64,000 nt of DNA from Leucocoprinus leucothites (Eukaryota; Basidiomycota; Agaricomycetes; Agaricales; Agaricaceae): assembly GCA_013368445.1 (NCBI GenBank), contig JAACJO010000026.1:372001-436000 (forward strand), in the 5' to 3' direction. The position numbers and the translations under genes were made by a program. The notes below the pieces were generated by a model. That model made no database searches. It worked only from the letters and a program-made list of their open reading frames with translations, and was not told where the DNA came from. Positions 54,411 to 64,000 of the stretch are shown here, in pieces. How positions within the stretch are numbered: the stretch's first letter is position 1; every line of letters begins with the position of its first letter.

Positions 54411-55180
54411 ATGGTATATAATTTTGTAGTCTATGTTCCTGTACCTCGCTCGTTTGCCCTCCAATACCACCGTGTTAACCCAGCATCGAGTCCCTTCAAC
54501 ATATACTACCACTTCCCCCTTGATAAAGACTACGGGGTGACTCCTCAGACTTTGATTACTGGCACCAGCACGAAACCAGTATACCTTGTCGTCAAGATCA
54601 TCCGCGCAGAAGAACATGTAGTCCTCGTCGCCAAGCTCAAGAAGCCCTTGGAGGAAACCAAAGCTGGTAAAGAGAAAGTGATGACGGAGTTAGTCGAGTA
54701 TATGGAGGAACCTTTTGATGAAACCAAGTTCTCCAGCCTCTACGGACTCTGAGGTATTGGCCTCTCCTGGACGGCCTTCCGAATAGATAAGGGGGCTCTC
54801 ATTTGCCCCAGATACTTGTACCATGGTGATCAAATGTTACTTCGTCTTGGGTGTTCGACGCGCTCAAAGACATTGTCTCAGAAATACACAAAATGGTGAC
54901 TCCACATGAGGCATGGCCAGTGGGTAGCTTGCGCAATTCTGATACTGACTAATTGTGAGTAGAATGGCTCGGATTTATCACGATCCTCTCAAGGATGGTT
55001 GCCTCTCCCTGACCAAAGCTGATATATATATATTTAATGATCGGTGATGGAAAAGCGCATTGTTAATTGGTGGCGGTATGTGAAACTCCAACCGTCCTTG
55101 TTTTGCAACTTTAGAGCCTGGAAATTTTATTTCTGCTTGACGGCCTAACAAGCAAGAACAAACAAGCGGTCGCCGTCCAA
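53722..55180. repeat. Diverged dispersed repeat pair (about 53722-53875 and 55064-55180)
   Basis: Both copies read AGCAAGAACAAACAA, preceded by a CTCGATGGCC or CTTGACGGCC run, a GCAACT-AGAGCCT block and GTGAAACYCCA. Roughly 115-155 bp each in direct orientation, 1.3 kb apart, with indels. No coding function seen. Confidence 0.6.
54411..54752 (+). CDS. Hypothetical 113-residue protein
   Basis: The single open frame starts at 54411 and ends DETKFSSLYGL. It has a hydrophobic N-terminus (FVVYVPVP), then KDYGVTPQTLITGT and a KPVYLVVKIIRAEEHVVLVAKLKKP stretch with alternating beta-like hydrophobics and charges, broken here only for length, and an acidic C-terminus. Composition is coding-like but no family was recognised, and there may be missed 5' exons. 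A minus-strand frame overlaps it. Lone small gene or gene fragment. Confidence 0.3.
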   Translation: MVYNFVVYVPVPRSFALQYHRVNPASSPFNIYYHFPLDKDYGVTPQTLITGTSTKPVYLVVKIIRAEEHVVLVAKLKKPLEETKAGKEKVMTELVEYMEEPFDETKFSSLYGL

Positions 55181-55711
55181 GCCCAGGTCTGGAACTGAGC
55201 AATAGTACCAGTTGTTAGGAACAATGTAATTGCGGTACTAGCTCTACGTTTGAGGAGTCAAAGCAAGCGATTGCAGAACCGTTTATCCAAACACTGACAC
55301 ATGTCCCGAGTGGCTGTAGTTCCATTACCCATCAGAGAGGCGTGCAGGTAAATAGCTACCGTACCGCACAATGGGGTCGTGCTGCTCCTTGGCATCTACA
55401 TGTGAGACTCGTTTTTTTTGAAGGCGATAACCATAGGTAAAAAGATGGTTTTTTTATTGTGGTTTAGCATTGTTTATGTCCATACAGAAGTTACAATGAG
55501 GAACGTAAATGGAGGAAGTTTATGCAGTCAGAAAAAATAGGACTACCAATGTTAGATTCGGGAGAGCATCATGGAACTAGTTAGCGACTACGAGGATGTC
55601 TGTGCATGTCTATAAAACCAAGATCTCAGAATACATTCCAGTTCGGTCTGAAGAGCAACGTACATGAACAGGTCCACAAACCACTCGGACCTTCCTCGGA
55701 CACGCCCAACA
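54753..55711. other. Intergenic, carries copy 2 of the diverged repeat
   Basis: No supported gene. The repeat partner of about 53722-53875 lies at 55064-55180. Downstream is the 3' region of the small secreted protein on the minus strand. Confidence 0.4.
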
Positions 55712-55970
55712 TCACTTGAAAGGGGTGCACACCGCGATCTGTATGGATGGGAGAACAATGGAGATTTGGTTATATTCCTGTCAAGGAGGATTGAAGCAAT
55801 GAGGATCTTACGAATGAAGGGCAGTATGTCCCGGGGCAGCAATCGGTAGCCAAGGTACACCTTCCCAATGCCGGAGTGCACGCAGCATCGTCTCGAGCAT
55901 CAATCACTGCAGCAGAAGCAGAGAGAGCCATAGTAGCGAGGATAATGTTGAAGAAAAGCTTGGTTTGCAT
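55712..55970 (-). CDS. Small secreted six-cysteine protein (knottin-like pattern)
   Basis: Exon 1 (55970-55812) and exon 2 (55738-55712), separated by a 73-nt GT-AG intron, give 61 residues. A signal peptide (residues 1-20) is followed by a short pro-like stretch (VIDARDD) and a compact core with cysteine spacing C-x6-C-x5-CC-x4-C-x6-C. That spacing resembles inhibitor-cystine-knot folds, but homology is not shown. An alternative acceptor inside the intron would make it only 34 nt and insert 13 residues before the last Cys; this is less likely. Such proteins in mushrooms are often effector-like or antimicrobial; no activity is claimed here. Confidence 0.6.
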
Positions 55971-57548
55971 TTACACGTTGACTAGTAGTAGCTGGTGAGA
56001 GGAGGGTCCTAGGGGATGAGGTATATGTCTTCAGAATGGCACTTTTTATCTACAGTCAGTTACTATTCATAGAATCCCGAAAACACACGGTCAGCTAGAA
56101 GGTGAAAGCTATTGATTTTGGCGTTAAAGTTAGTTCACGACGTATACCAAGTCGAGGATAGGACAGGGTGCATGATGGCGATACAACGAATTGGACTTAG
56201 GTGTGTGGTAAGGATCCGTCCAGTGCATATCGGAAACGATTTATTGTGTCAATGTTGGTGTTTCAAAGTAGTAGGAAAAACGTGCGTTAGGGCATCATAG
56301 AATTGGCTCAATGCGCCACTGAACATGGCTGTGCTCTGTGTAGGTGGGTGTTCATACAACAAATGACAAACGTTCCCACTTGACACCAACATAATAAATG
56401 ACCATTACGCTCGTGTATGGTCACAGAAACGAGATATAAGAACGAGGCATCGTGAAAACAGAGAGGAGCTTTTGTTTATTTCATATTAATTTATGGCGAG
56501 GACTGATTCTTGTCGAGAGCCGCCCACAACACGCGCTACTAATACTAGAAGTTTGATCATCTGCACTTTTGAAACAATTGGCCATTTTTGGATTTGTTTC
56601 TGTTCCCAAACTCGCCGTCGTTTACCTTAAGCACTAATTCCTCGGTAATAGTCGAGATTCATCCAGTGCACCAGGTTAACGAGAGTCGTTGTAATTTGGA
56701 TAATGGTTCGGTGTATGACATCCCGGTTTTTGCACGAGGCTGCGAGGTCTTACGTTTGAATTTGTGTGTTTAATAACGCCTGCAATGAGGCATCAGCAAT
56801 GCACCTGTCAATTTACGGATACTGAGCTCTACGCTGGATATTGATCTCTGCCGAACCATCAGACCGTTGCCTCATAGTAACCACTACCAGTGATCCACTA
56901 TCAGTAGAGGTCCCTCCTTCAGCCTCTCATCCGCTATCAGTGATTCATGCCATGCGGCAGGAAAAGAAGAAACTAAAGAGATCGCGGACCCAGGTTATAT
57001 CGATATTTGTTTGTACTTATGATCAGTTTCAACACAGAAACGAGCTATCGTTTTCACGTCGGTCAAATGAAGGCTGATCGCACCTTGGACTAGCTATACT
57101 TGTATTGAGGCCTACTTCCACCGGGTTTTATATGCTTCGTGTGTTTGTCATGTGCATTCTGCAGAGCAGTGCAGCAAGCAACGGAGAGCCAGAGTTTTGC
57201 TAGGCTACACTCAGGCAAGTGAGGCCCCGACCTTCAACTGTCGATGACATGTCTTGTCTATTGTTGGATGTAGAGGCGGTCTCTCAACGCAGTCCTTGAT
57301 GGGACTTTTGTCACTTAGATCAGAGTGAACGAAAATGACGCTTTTCACTTTGTGGTCTACTCTGAGTGGAGGATTGACAAGAATATGGGAGGTTTAATCA
57401 GTATTAGCCGGAGGAGCAAGCCCCAGAACCTTTGAGTTGTCGAGCGCCGGATTTGACTCCGGTTGTAGTGCAGGTGGAGGATCGTCGAGGATAGCATACA
57501 TGATTTGACGGAATAGGATCGAACCGCCGTTGTCACTAGTCATACTGT
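55971..57548. other. Intergenic, no supported gene
   Basis: A long gap. Several short frames occur (56112-56300, 56841-57077 and others) but none shows domain-like features or credible splicing. It contains the promoter of the small secreted protein. Confidence 0.45.
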
Positions 57549-59228
57549 TCAGATACAGTGGGCCCGCATTTTCTTCAACATGAAGAGATCATGCTCCTTC
57601 ATCATAGTGGAATCCGGCGCCACACCATCGGGCCAACCAAGCTCCTCGTCGGTGTTCAGACTAGCAGGATAACGCGCTTCCCCCGCCTTTCCACACCAAT
57701 CAAAATCAATGATCATAACAGTCTCATCCGAAACCAAAATGTTCGGGGGTCGAAGGTCACCGAACACGAGATCGTGGGAATGAAGCAAATCAATCGCTTG
57801 CTTGATTGGTTGAAATTGGCGCCCTGAAAGAGAACCTACTGCCGGCTTTCCGTAGGCGAAGTCCATCACGATCATATATATATTCCGCCATATTTTGATG
57901 CACCGACGTCCTCTGTACTGGCATAGTGTAGAACTTGTGCCCGTTGATGCTTGGCCAGAATGGGGTGGGCTTGTGCATTGTATCTTGGGACAAACTTCAC
58001 AGGGACGGTACGGCGGTCGTGCTCAAGCTCGGCCTTGAATAATAGCGTGTTTGAATAATCCGGGGCAAGGCGCGATAGCTACGTAAACTTTGTCAACCCA
58101 AATTGGGTGATAAAAGGGAATTCAGAAATCAGGTTATGCGAGGCTTGGTTTGAGAGGAGATCCCTGTAATATGACCGAAGGGTGGAAATGGCGGACCTTA
58201 GGGCAAAAATAGTCGTGATACAAAGAGCAATCGCTCGTCATTCAAATTTTCAGCACCAAGCCAGATATAATCCGTTAAAGGTTGTATGACCGCCTTTTGA
58301 CGGTAAACACTGCGTTACCCGTTCCAATCTCATTTTTGACCTCTCGTATGACCAGATATGTGGGTGAAGCGATAGAGTTCGAGTATCACCCCATCACCTT
58401 TGACGCCATTTGTTCCCACTGGAATAAAGGCCTCTCCGAGGAGGGCGACTAAATGTTCGTCGATCGCAGTAATCCGTTGAGCCTTCGTGTCGTAAATATT
58501 CGCAAAGGCTGCGAAAAGGGCCCTCACTGGGGAATACGTTGCTTCGCCTGCACGCACGTGCTCCTGATTCCTCATGGCAGAAGAAAAAGAGTTGAATACG
58601 GGATGGAATAGGCCAACTGGGAAGACTAAAATTATCTTGCGGTCGACCGTTAAGGACTGGTCTTTTCTCCTGTTCATGTCGAAATGTCGGTAACATTGCA
58701 GCATAAGCAGGAGGAAGGACCATACGAGCAGCCTCAACGTCACACGCTTGAGCTAAGCTCCGTTGTTATCAACAAGTATGAGGTTGGGCATATTTAATTC
58801 TTACCCTTACTGAATTTCCGAAGTTTGGCGAAGACGATGACTTCCGTATCTATAAATCTTCGCTTGCGAGTACCTGGTTCTGGTTCCTGCACATCTAGTC
58901 CTATATCAATTGAGAATAGTACGATTGCACGAGGAAGGTAGAAACGTACTGGGAAAAATCTGCACGCGTAGTGTCTCTGTCGCCAAGAGCGCTATTAGAT
59001 CAGCGATTGTTTCTGTCTCATCGAGCTCTTCGGCCCCTTCATCTGAGAGGATCCTTCTAACGTGTTCCTCCAGGTCCTTGCCTTTTAAAACAATCAATCT
59101 GTCCTCGCATCGCCATACAGCTAGCTCGACCTCCCGGAGGATGTTCGGTATCTCATCCTTGATCTTCTTCGTTAGCTCTATGACATCATCGTTAACAGCT
59201 ACAACAAACTTCCTTCCAAGGCATCCCC
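57549..59228 (-). pseudogene. Decayed Crinkler-header and kinase-type protein gene
   Basis: Reading the minus strand, a ubiquitin-like Crinkler-type header (GGCLGRKFVVAVNDDV, then WRCEDRLIVLKGKDLEEH) is followed by a middle domain (TAIDEHLVALLGEAF) and a kinase-like C-terminus (VFGDLRPPNILV with the catalytic Asp, and IDFDWCGKAGEARYP with the metal-binding DFD). At least three lesions interrupt it: a frameshift near 58620, an in-frame stop near 58080 and a 2-nt frameshift in an AT-dinucleotide run near 57880. The first exon and start codon were not found. The domain order matches agaricomycete proteins in which a CRN header is fused to a kinase-like domain. Probably inactive. Confidence 0.65.
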
Positions 59229-59402
59229 CGTACTAATCAATGAGGAGACACTAAACTGTTGTGGTGGACTTGGTGGACAGCTAGCATCAATTCGGGCCGT
59301 GAAGCGAAGACTGATCACGTGTCCATTTTTGGGTTACGGGCCATACCGCGCCGGCATCAATGTTCTGGGCGGGGAAGTGGACAATGAGTTATTCCTGCGT
59401 CC

Positions 59403-60446
59403 ATGGCCAGTCTCCTTCGATCTTACAAGTTTGTTCCCTCGTCTCATAGTCTCTCCTGCTTTCTCTAACTGTCATCATCCACATTGCATAGTGCTGCTCT
59501 GATTAGACGGCCTCTACTCACTCAATGCGTAACTGCTGCGGTGCTTTTCGGGACGGGGGATGTAATTGCTCAACAGCTGGTTGAAGGCAAAGGCAATCAG
59601 CACGACGTGCGTTCTCCAATCTCAACATAGTGTCTTGTGGTCTGAATGTTGTCTTGCAGCTGGCTCGAACTGCGCGGCTGACGGTCTACGGAGGTTTGTT
59701 CAACCTTGAGAGCGGGTTCATCCATCCTGATACGCGTGTTTGTAGGACTCTTTTTTGGTCCACCCATGACTTATTGGTATGGCCTCCTCAATCGGCTGAA
59801 GTTTTCCAGTCCTACACGGGGCCTTGTTTATCGCGTTCGCCTGTGTTACTTTACTCCTTGATCCTACCTTGACTGACGATGCCACTCAAGGTCTGGCTTG
59901 ACCAAGCCCTCCTCACTCCAGGTGTGTAACATCTCTTCCCAGGAGGTTCTGCTCGTATTCATTTTCTTCTAGTCGCGGTCGCGTACTTTTATGGCTCTAT
60001 GAGTCTACTTGAAGGGAGAGTGCAAGAAGCCATTCCAAGGATTAAAGCCGTACGGTTCATCCTCTCTCAATACTCAAATGTCGTCATGTTCAACACTTCT
60101 TTCAGGCATATGTTCCGACAATTATCCGCAATTGGTGAGTCTAATGTGCTCGACTTTAATTCGCCTAACTTTAACGTCTTCCAGGGCGGTCTACCTTCCA
60201 ACTCAAATTCTCAACTTTTCCATCGTCCCACCGCATCTTCGACTCGTCACCATATGCGGTGTCAGCCTCTTTTGGAGTATGTCTACTTTTTATGCCTACT
60301 CATACGGAGACCCTCATCAACCCACTCCTTGATTTCTCCTTTCAGATACGTATTTAAGCGCGGCAAATGCGCAACACCAGAAGCAGCAACAGGCGCAGGT
60401 TCAGTTCGTAGAAGGCGAGGCTGCGGATAAAGGCAAAGTTGAGTGA
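59403..60446 (+). CDS. Mpv17/PMP22 family membrane protein
   Basis: Nine exons: 59403-59428, 59492-59606, 59660-59693, 59746-59834, 59891-59921, 59973-60049, 60106-60134, 60185-60276, 60346-60446. They sum to 594 nt, giving 197 residues. MASLLRSYNAALIRRPLLTQ opens the protein, then TGDVIAQQ, FFGPPMTYWYGLL, VWLDQALLTPV, the IRNWAVYLPTQILNFS signature and SLFWNTYLS follow in family order, with four membrane helices. Two exons are only 29-31 nt. The intron after exon 4 needs a weak donor (GTTCGC). The C-terminus adds a Gln-rich tail (AQQQKQQQAQVQ). Members sit in the mitochondrial inner membrane or peroxisome and affect membrane permeability or stress tolerance. Confidence 0.9.
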
Positions 60447-61463
60447 AAGAACGGTGAGATTGTGCGTTCTCCTTGACATGACGTCAGTCGCTCGTCACTC
60501 ATTCTCTCATTAGCGCAGGACCCATCTTTTACAAAATCCCATACACGTACATCTTTTATAACTGAACAATGTCCAATCAAATACCTCAGTCGATTCGTGG
60601 AATGGAGCATCAATTTCGAAATTCCTAGAAAATGCTATTCTTGTCTTTCTCCCTCGCCTTGCTCCCCATGTTCCGGCATCTTTTTACTGAACAATCAGCT
60701 ATAGAGGTCTCTACAACGGAAATGTGTATACATAGACACATTCTTTCCCGAGGAGCATAATTGAATAGATGGAGCTATTGCTTTCAGAGTTTTCGTTGAC
60801 ACATGTACCTCTATTCAGCCCAGCCATGATCGAGAGTTCAATTGGTCAAAGGTCGTTTCGGAGACTCGCGTTTGTTTGTCACCACGGACTGCGAATTTTT
60901 CGAGTGAGTATATGCAGCTCAATTAACTTCTACAGTCTCCACTCCTTATAAACTTGGGTTGCGCACAGGAAAAGGCCTCGCTGGGCTACGTCGGGCTTGG
61001 AGGGAAGCCGAATCAGTGGAGATAAACTACTGAAGCCAGGCGGATGCAGCCTAACTTGCGTCACCAGCCTGCTTTATGGACACCACAGTCAGAACAAGGT
61101 AGCCACGAAGGGACGAAGGACATTCAGTCCAAGACCAAGGGTCTCAGTACTGGGTCGCTACTTTCATTACCGGTTGCGTAGGACAGATAACAATAGACAA
61201 GGTATCTACAAATATGTTATCCAAAGTTCCCGTTTGATATTGCGAGTTCTAACAATTGCAAGTTGGGGGGACGAAGGTAACCATGGATACATGAGTGAAA
61301 GAAGGGAATCATTGTCCGTAATAAGCGCCCGGATTGACCTTTTTGTTTCAATAATGGTTACAATGGCTTTGTAAATCAAGCTCCCTCTCTATTAAAGCAT
61401 TTCGCAGCCACACGTTCACAGCATTTCACCTCTTTTGATTTACTCCCTTCCCCTAGACACTAG
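60447..61463. other. Intergenic, no supported gene
   Basis: No convincing frame or RNA gene. Contains the 3' region of the Mpv17-like gene and the promoter of the next gene. Confidence 0.45.
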
Positions 61464-62935
61464 ATGCCGGTCAAAGCGAGCGCCAAGACTAGAACTGCCC
61501 AAACATCAAATGCTAGTAACACCGCGGAATGCGAACCACAGCTACCTTATACGCAGGGCAATAAGGAGTTCATCGCTTCGCTCGTGGCTAATTGGTTCTG
61601 GGATATACTTAAAGAGCTAGGGAGGTATCTTGTCAAGAAGGAAGAAGAGAAAGAAACGCAATATAGCGATGCGATGAAAGACTTGGTCAACTCCTCCACG
61701 TTCTTCGAGTTAATAATTGGTTACATGCAGAAAGAGGGTATGAAATCATTCGCGTCTGCTGTCAAGCTTTCCTTGTCTGATCCTCACAAACAGCGAACAG
61801 GCGGTGGGATCACCTCTCCACAGAACTAGCAAACCCGAGCAACCCATCATTGGGCTTAGACGCCATAGACAATGATCAGGTTGATCCGCTTGCTACTTGG
61901 GGAGGCGATATGTCCCGGCTCCCATCTCCTTTTGAGGCGCCTGAGTTCTGGCAGTTCATCAAGCAATTTAAACGACCTGAACAAAACCAAAGGCAGTTAT
62001 CGGTCTCGACCTCTGGCTTCGCGACACCCCCATCAGGATCCAATATGATGCCATGTTTGAGCAATGCTGGAGTCAACGAGTCACTCAAGTTTCTGGGAAA
62101 TCCCATGCCAGGTGGCAGGAACACTTCGAGGCACGTATCTGGAGTTCAAGGATCCATGGAGCAAATGTCACACTCTTCTTCCGGATTTCCCAACTCAGTA
62201 AACGAAGAGGATGTCCTTTACAGTCTGGATAGCCAGGGGCCTGAGCCTGAGGCGTGGGCTTCGCCTGCCCAACTTCCTTGTTATCGAACAACATCTGATA
62301 GGCACTTGGTCTGTCCACCGATAAAGAAAGTTCAATCGGAGGGGGAACATGTCAATCAACTGGAGTTCGGACTAGAAGTATCGTCTTTGAATTTTGGGTA
62401 AGTAGACGTGCTCACGATTTCCGATATGACGGCAATTAAACCCTTCCAAAATAGGCACGCAAGTTCCGTTCCAGCGATTAGTATCCAAGGATGTGAAGGG
62501 GAAATGATCGATGGATCTATATTCGGATTGTTTTCCACTCCAAATTCTCGGAAACCCTCGTTGACAGGTGCATCAATCTCTCGATCATCCGTGGAACTCC
62601 AAAGGCATAACTTCACTTTGGACTATGGACCGCAACATGCAAATTCCAGCATACTCCTAGACAACTACAATGTTCCTGCAGGCCTTGCATGCCACCGTTG
62701 GACTAGCTCTGGGAAGACAGCAACTAGCACGGATATCATAGACACTCCAGAACCGACCAGGCAGATTCGTCAGAAGTCTATAAGCCATCACGCACACGGA
62801 CGCGTCTCAAATCAAGTACAGCAGGATCCACGCGTACCTGCAATGGCACACAACCGTGGTGTTTCCCTCAGCCCCCTTGTTGAATCTTTCGCTGGCGAAT
62901 CGGGACCACGGAAACGTCGACGGTCTGGAACCTAA
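61464..62935 (+). CDS. Unknown 452-residue protein with C-terminal basic motif
   Basis: Exons 61464-61737, 61794-62397 and 62455-62935 total 1359 nt, a whole number of codons. The N-terminal 90 residues are polar then helical (KEFIASLVANWFWDILKELG), and the rest is Ser/Pro/Asn-rich and probably disordered, ending in PRKRRRSGT, a likely nuclear localisation signal. No DNA-binding domain was recognised. The first exon continues in frame to a stop at 61829 if the intron is retained, which would make a 121-residue protein, so an alternative product is possible. Could be a transcription-related factor; no function is claimed. Confidence 0.6.
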
Positions 62936-63235
62936 CATGACCAGCAAATTCGTCTGCAGAATCGGCATTAATGGCTAAAGGCGGTCGATAAGCGAGGCCG
63001 GTCAGACGAGGAGGGACTTATAACCGGAATTGAGGCTATTTGGCAACGATGGCTTACCGAGTTTTATATTAGTTCGGACAATTGCGCGTTTGTGTTTGGT
63101 TTATGTCGTGAAGCTTAATTTCATTACATTGCTAATTCTAACGCACTGATGTGCTTATGACACGTTCTAACTCTCTGACGGGCACCGACCGTGAATTTGG
63201 GAAGGTGGAATCCGGTAAGAGATGGCATAACAGCA

Positions 63236-64000
63236 TCACTTCCAGCTAAGGGAAAAGGGGGCTAACATGACGGCCACGCGTCCCCAAAATCCAAAAACGG
63301 GAAAGGCCGCTGCGATTTTACCTTCCAATATCGCATTGCTCTCTGTTTCTGCGGCGGCAACTACGGGCGGAGTGGCTGTAGAAAGCGCCTGGAGAGACAC
63401 AGATCGGGTTGAGGACTGCACCCTGGCCTCGAGGCGACCCAAAATTTCCGCATAACCGGACGCCAAGTTAGCGGATTCTTGCTCTAATCTCCGTATCATC
63501 ATCTCAAGCCTTTCCCTTTCCTGGGCAAGCTCTCTACGCGATTCTTCGTCTCTCAGTCTTATCGCGTCCTGCATCTCCTCCATTACAACTCGCAAATCAT
63601 CCTTGTAACGAGAAGACCTTTCCTTAATATCCTGATTCAATTCCTGACCAGCTTTGGTCGCGCTGATATCCACTCCGTTCTCCAGTTCCTCTTGAATCTG
63701 AAGCGGCTTTTGCTCGTGGCAGCGAGTGAGGACGGAGCGAATAATGGAGGCCGCAGAGGCGTGCGTGTTATCGTGCCGGGCCATGTGCGCACCACGGGTT
63801 ACAGCGGGTTCGAAAAAGATGGTTTTTGTCATCAATTCGGCTTCTCGTGCCTCTCCTAGAGTCATATCGATCTGATCCCACATGGTAGTGACGATGACTA
63901 CTTTGGATAATGACGAGTCTCCGCAGAGCTGCCGGAACATGCGGAAATTGCGACTGGATATACCACCCATTCGATTGTCAACGATACGATGCATGTAAAT
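63236..64000 (-). CDS. G-domain (AIG1-like P-loop) protein with coiled coil, 5' end outside window
   Basis: At least 254 residues of the C-terminal part; the gene continues past the right edge (the frame is open to 64000). The first residues, HRIVDNRMGGISSRNFRMFRQ, and VVIVTTMWDQ resemble the latter half of a fungal G-domain family common in agaricomycetes; the P-loop itself would lie off the window. A charged coiled coil follows at about residues 115-190 (EEMQDAIRLRDEESRRELAQ), then an Ala-rich hydrophobic tail (GFWGRVAVMLAPFSL) that could contact a membrane. Role unknown; such proteins may regulate membranes or immunity-like responses. Confidence 0.75.
   Translation of the reverse strand: MYMHRIVDNRMGGISSRNFRMFRQLCGDSSLSKVVIVTTMWDQIDMTLGEAREAELMTKTIFFEPAVTRGAHMARHDNTHASAASIIRSVLTRCHEQKPLQIQEELENGVDISATKAGQELNQDIKERSSRYKDDLRVVMEEMQDAIRLRDEESRRELAQERERLEMMIRRLEQESANLASGYAEILGRLEARVQSSTRSVSLQALSTATPPVVAAAETESNAILEGKIAAAFPVFGFWGRVAVMLAPFSLSWK

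Noticed and set aside
61464..61829. Stand-alone 121-residue protein
   Set aside because: Splicing at 61737/61794 extends the frame into 452 residues with consistent phases; the short form is noted only as a retained-intron alternative.
1..64000. CRISPR arrays, tRNA or rRNA genes and autonomous transposons
   Set aside because: None was seen: no regularly spaced repeats, no tRNA-like cloverleaf with A/B boxes that I could recognise, and no transposase or reverse transcriptase motifs. tRNAscan and repeat searches would be needed to exclude them.

Overview
The window looks like nuclear DNA of an agaricomycete (mushroom-forming basidiomycete). The evidence is dense genes split by short introns (about 47-60 nt), a local expansion of one F-box family, a basidiomycete-style NACHT NTPase and G-domain protein, HsbA and Kre9/KNH-type secreted proteins, and tandem P450s. 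Coding models were spliced by eye; exon sums were checked for reading frame where exon coordinates are given.

Layout. 1.65-4.4 kb: a 7-TM membrane protein and a proline-iminopeptidase-like hydrolase. 4.97-8.95 kb: the most interesting part, a compact all-plus-strand block with two UstYa-type (DUF3328) proteins, a 104-aa single-pass membrane protein and a secreted precursor of about 125 aa whose repeats (consensus NFxxxGNPTPDS, mostly ending in dibasic sites) are each encoded by a separate exon. This has the form of a Kex2-processed, UstYa-modified peptide (dikaritin-like RiPP) cluster. 9.2-10.0 kb: MsrA. 10.7-19.4 kb: three F-box genes on the minus strand, two of them in a recent 2.7-kb tandem duplication that also duplicated part of a small KNH-like secreted protein gene. 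20.0-24.2 kb: a 1309-aa coiled-coil protein. 24.6 kb: a decayed F-box remnant. 25.8-28.3 kb: a 14-TM MFS exporter. 28.5-32.7 kb: two more F-box genes on the plus strand. 33.2-34.9 kb: a secreted agmatinase-type ureohydrolase with micro-exons. 35.3-37.8 kb: a NACHT protein.

38.8-40.9 kb: a KNH-like GPI-type protein and an HsbA-like protein. 41.9-52.3 kb: four minus-strand genes in a row (Dal5-like transporter, two paralogous P450s, ALDH3-type aldehyde dehydrogenase), a possible metabolic group. 52.8-53.6 kb: OPY2-like membrane anchor, divergent from the ALDH. 55.7-56.0 kb: a 61-aa six-cysteine secreted protein. 57.5-59.2 kb: a decayed Crinkler-header/kinase pseudogene. 59.4-60.4 kb: Mpv17/PMP22 family. 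61.5-62.9 kb: an unknown 452-aa protein. The right edge cuts a G-domain/coiled-coil protein.

The likely functional story is the left-hand peptide cluster: signal peptide and Kex2 sites route the precursor through the secretory pathway, where the membrane-anchored UstYa-like proteins could modify the repeats. No gene for a transporter or methyltransferase lies in the block.
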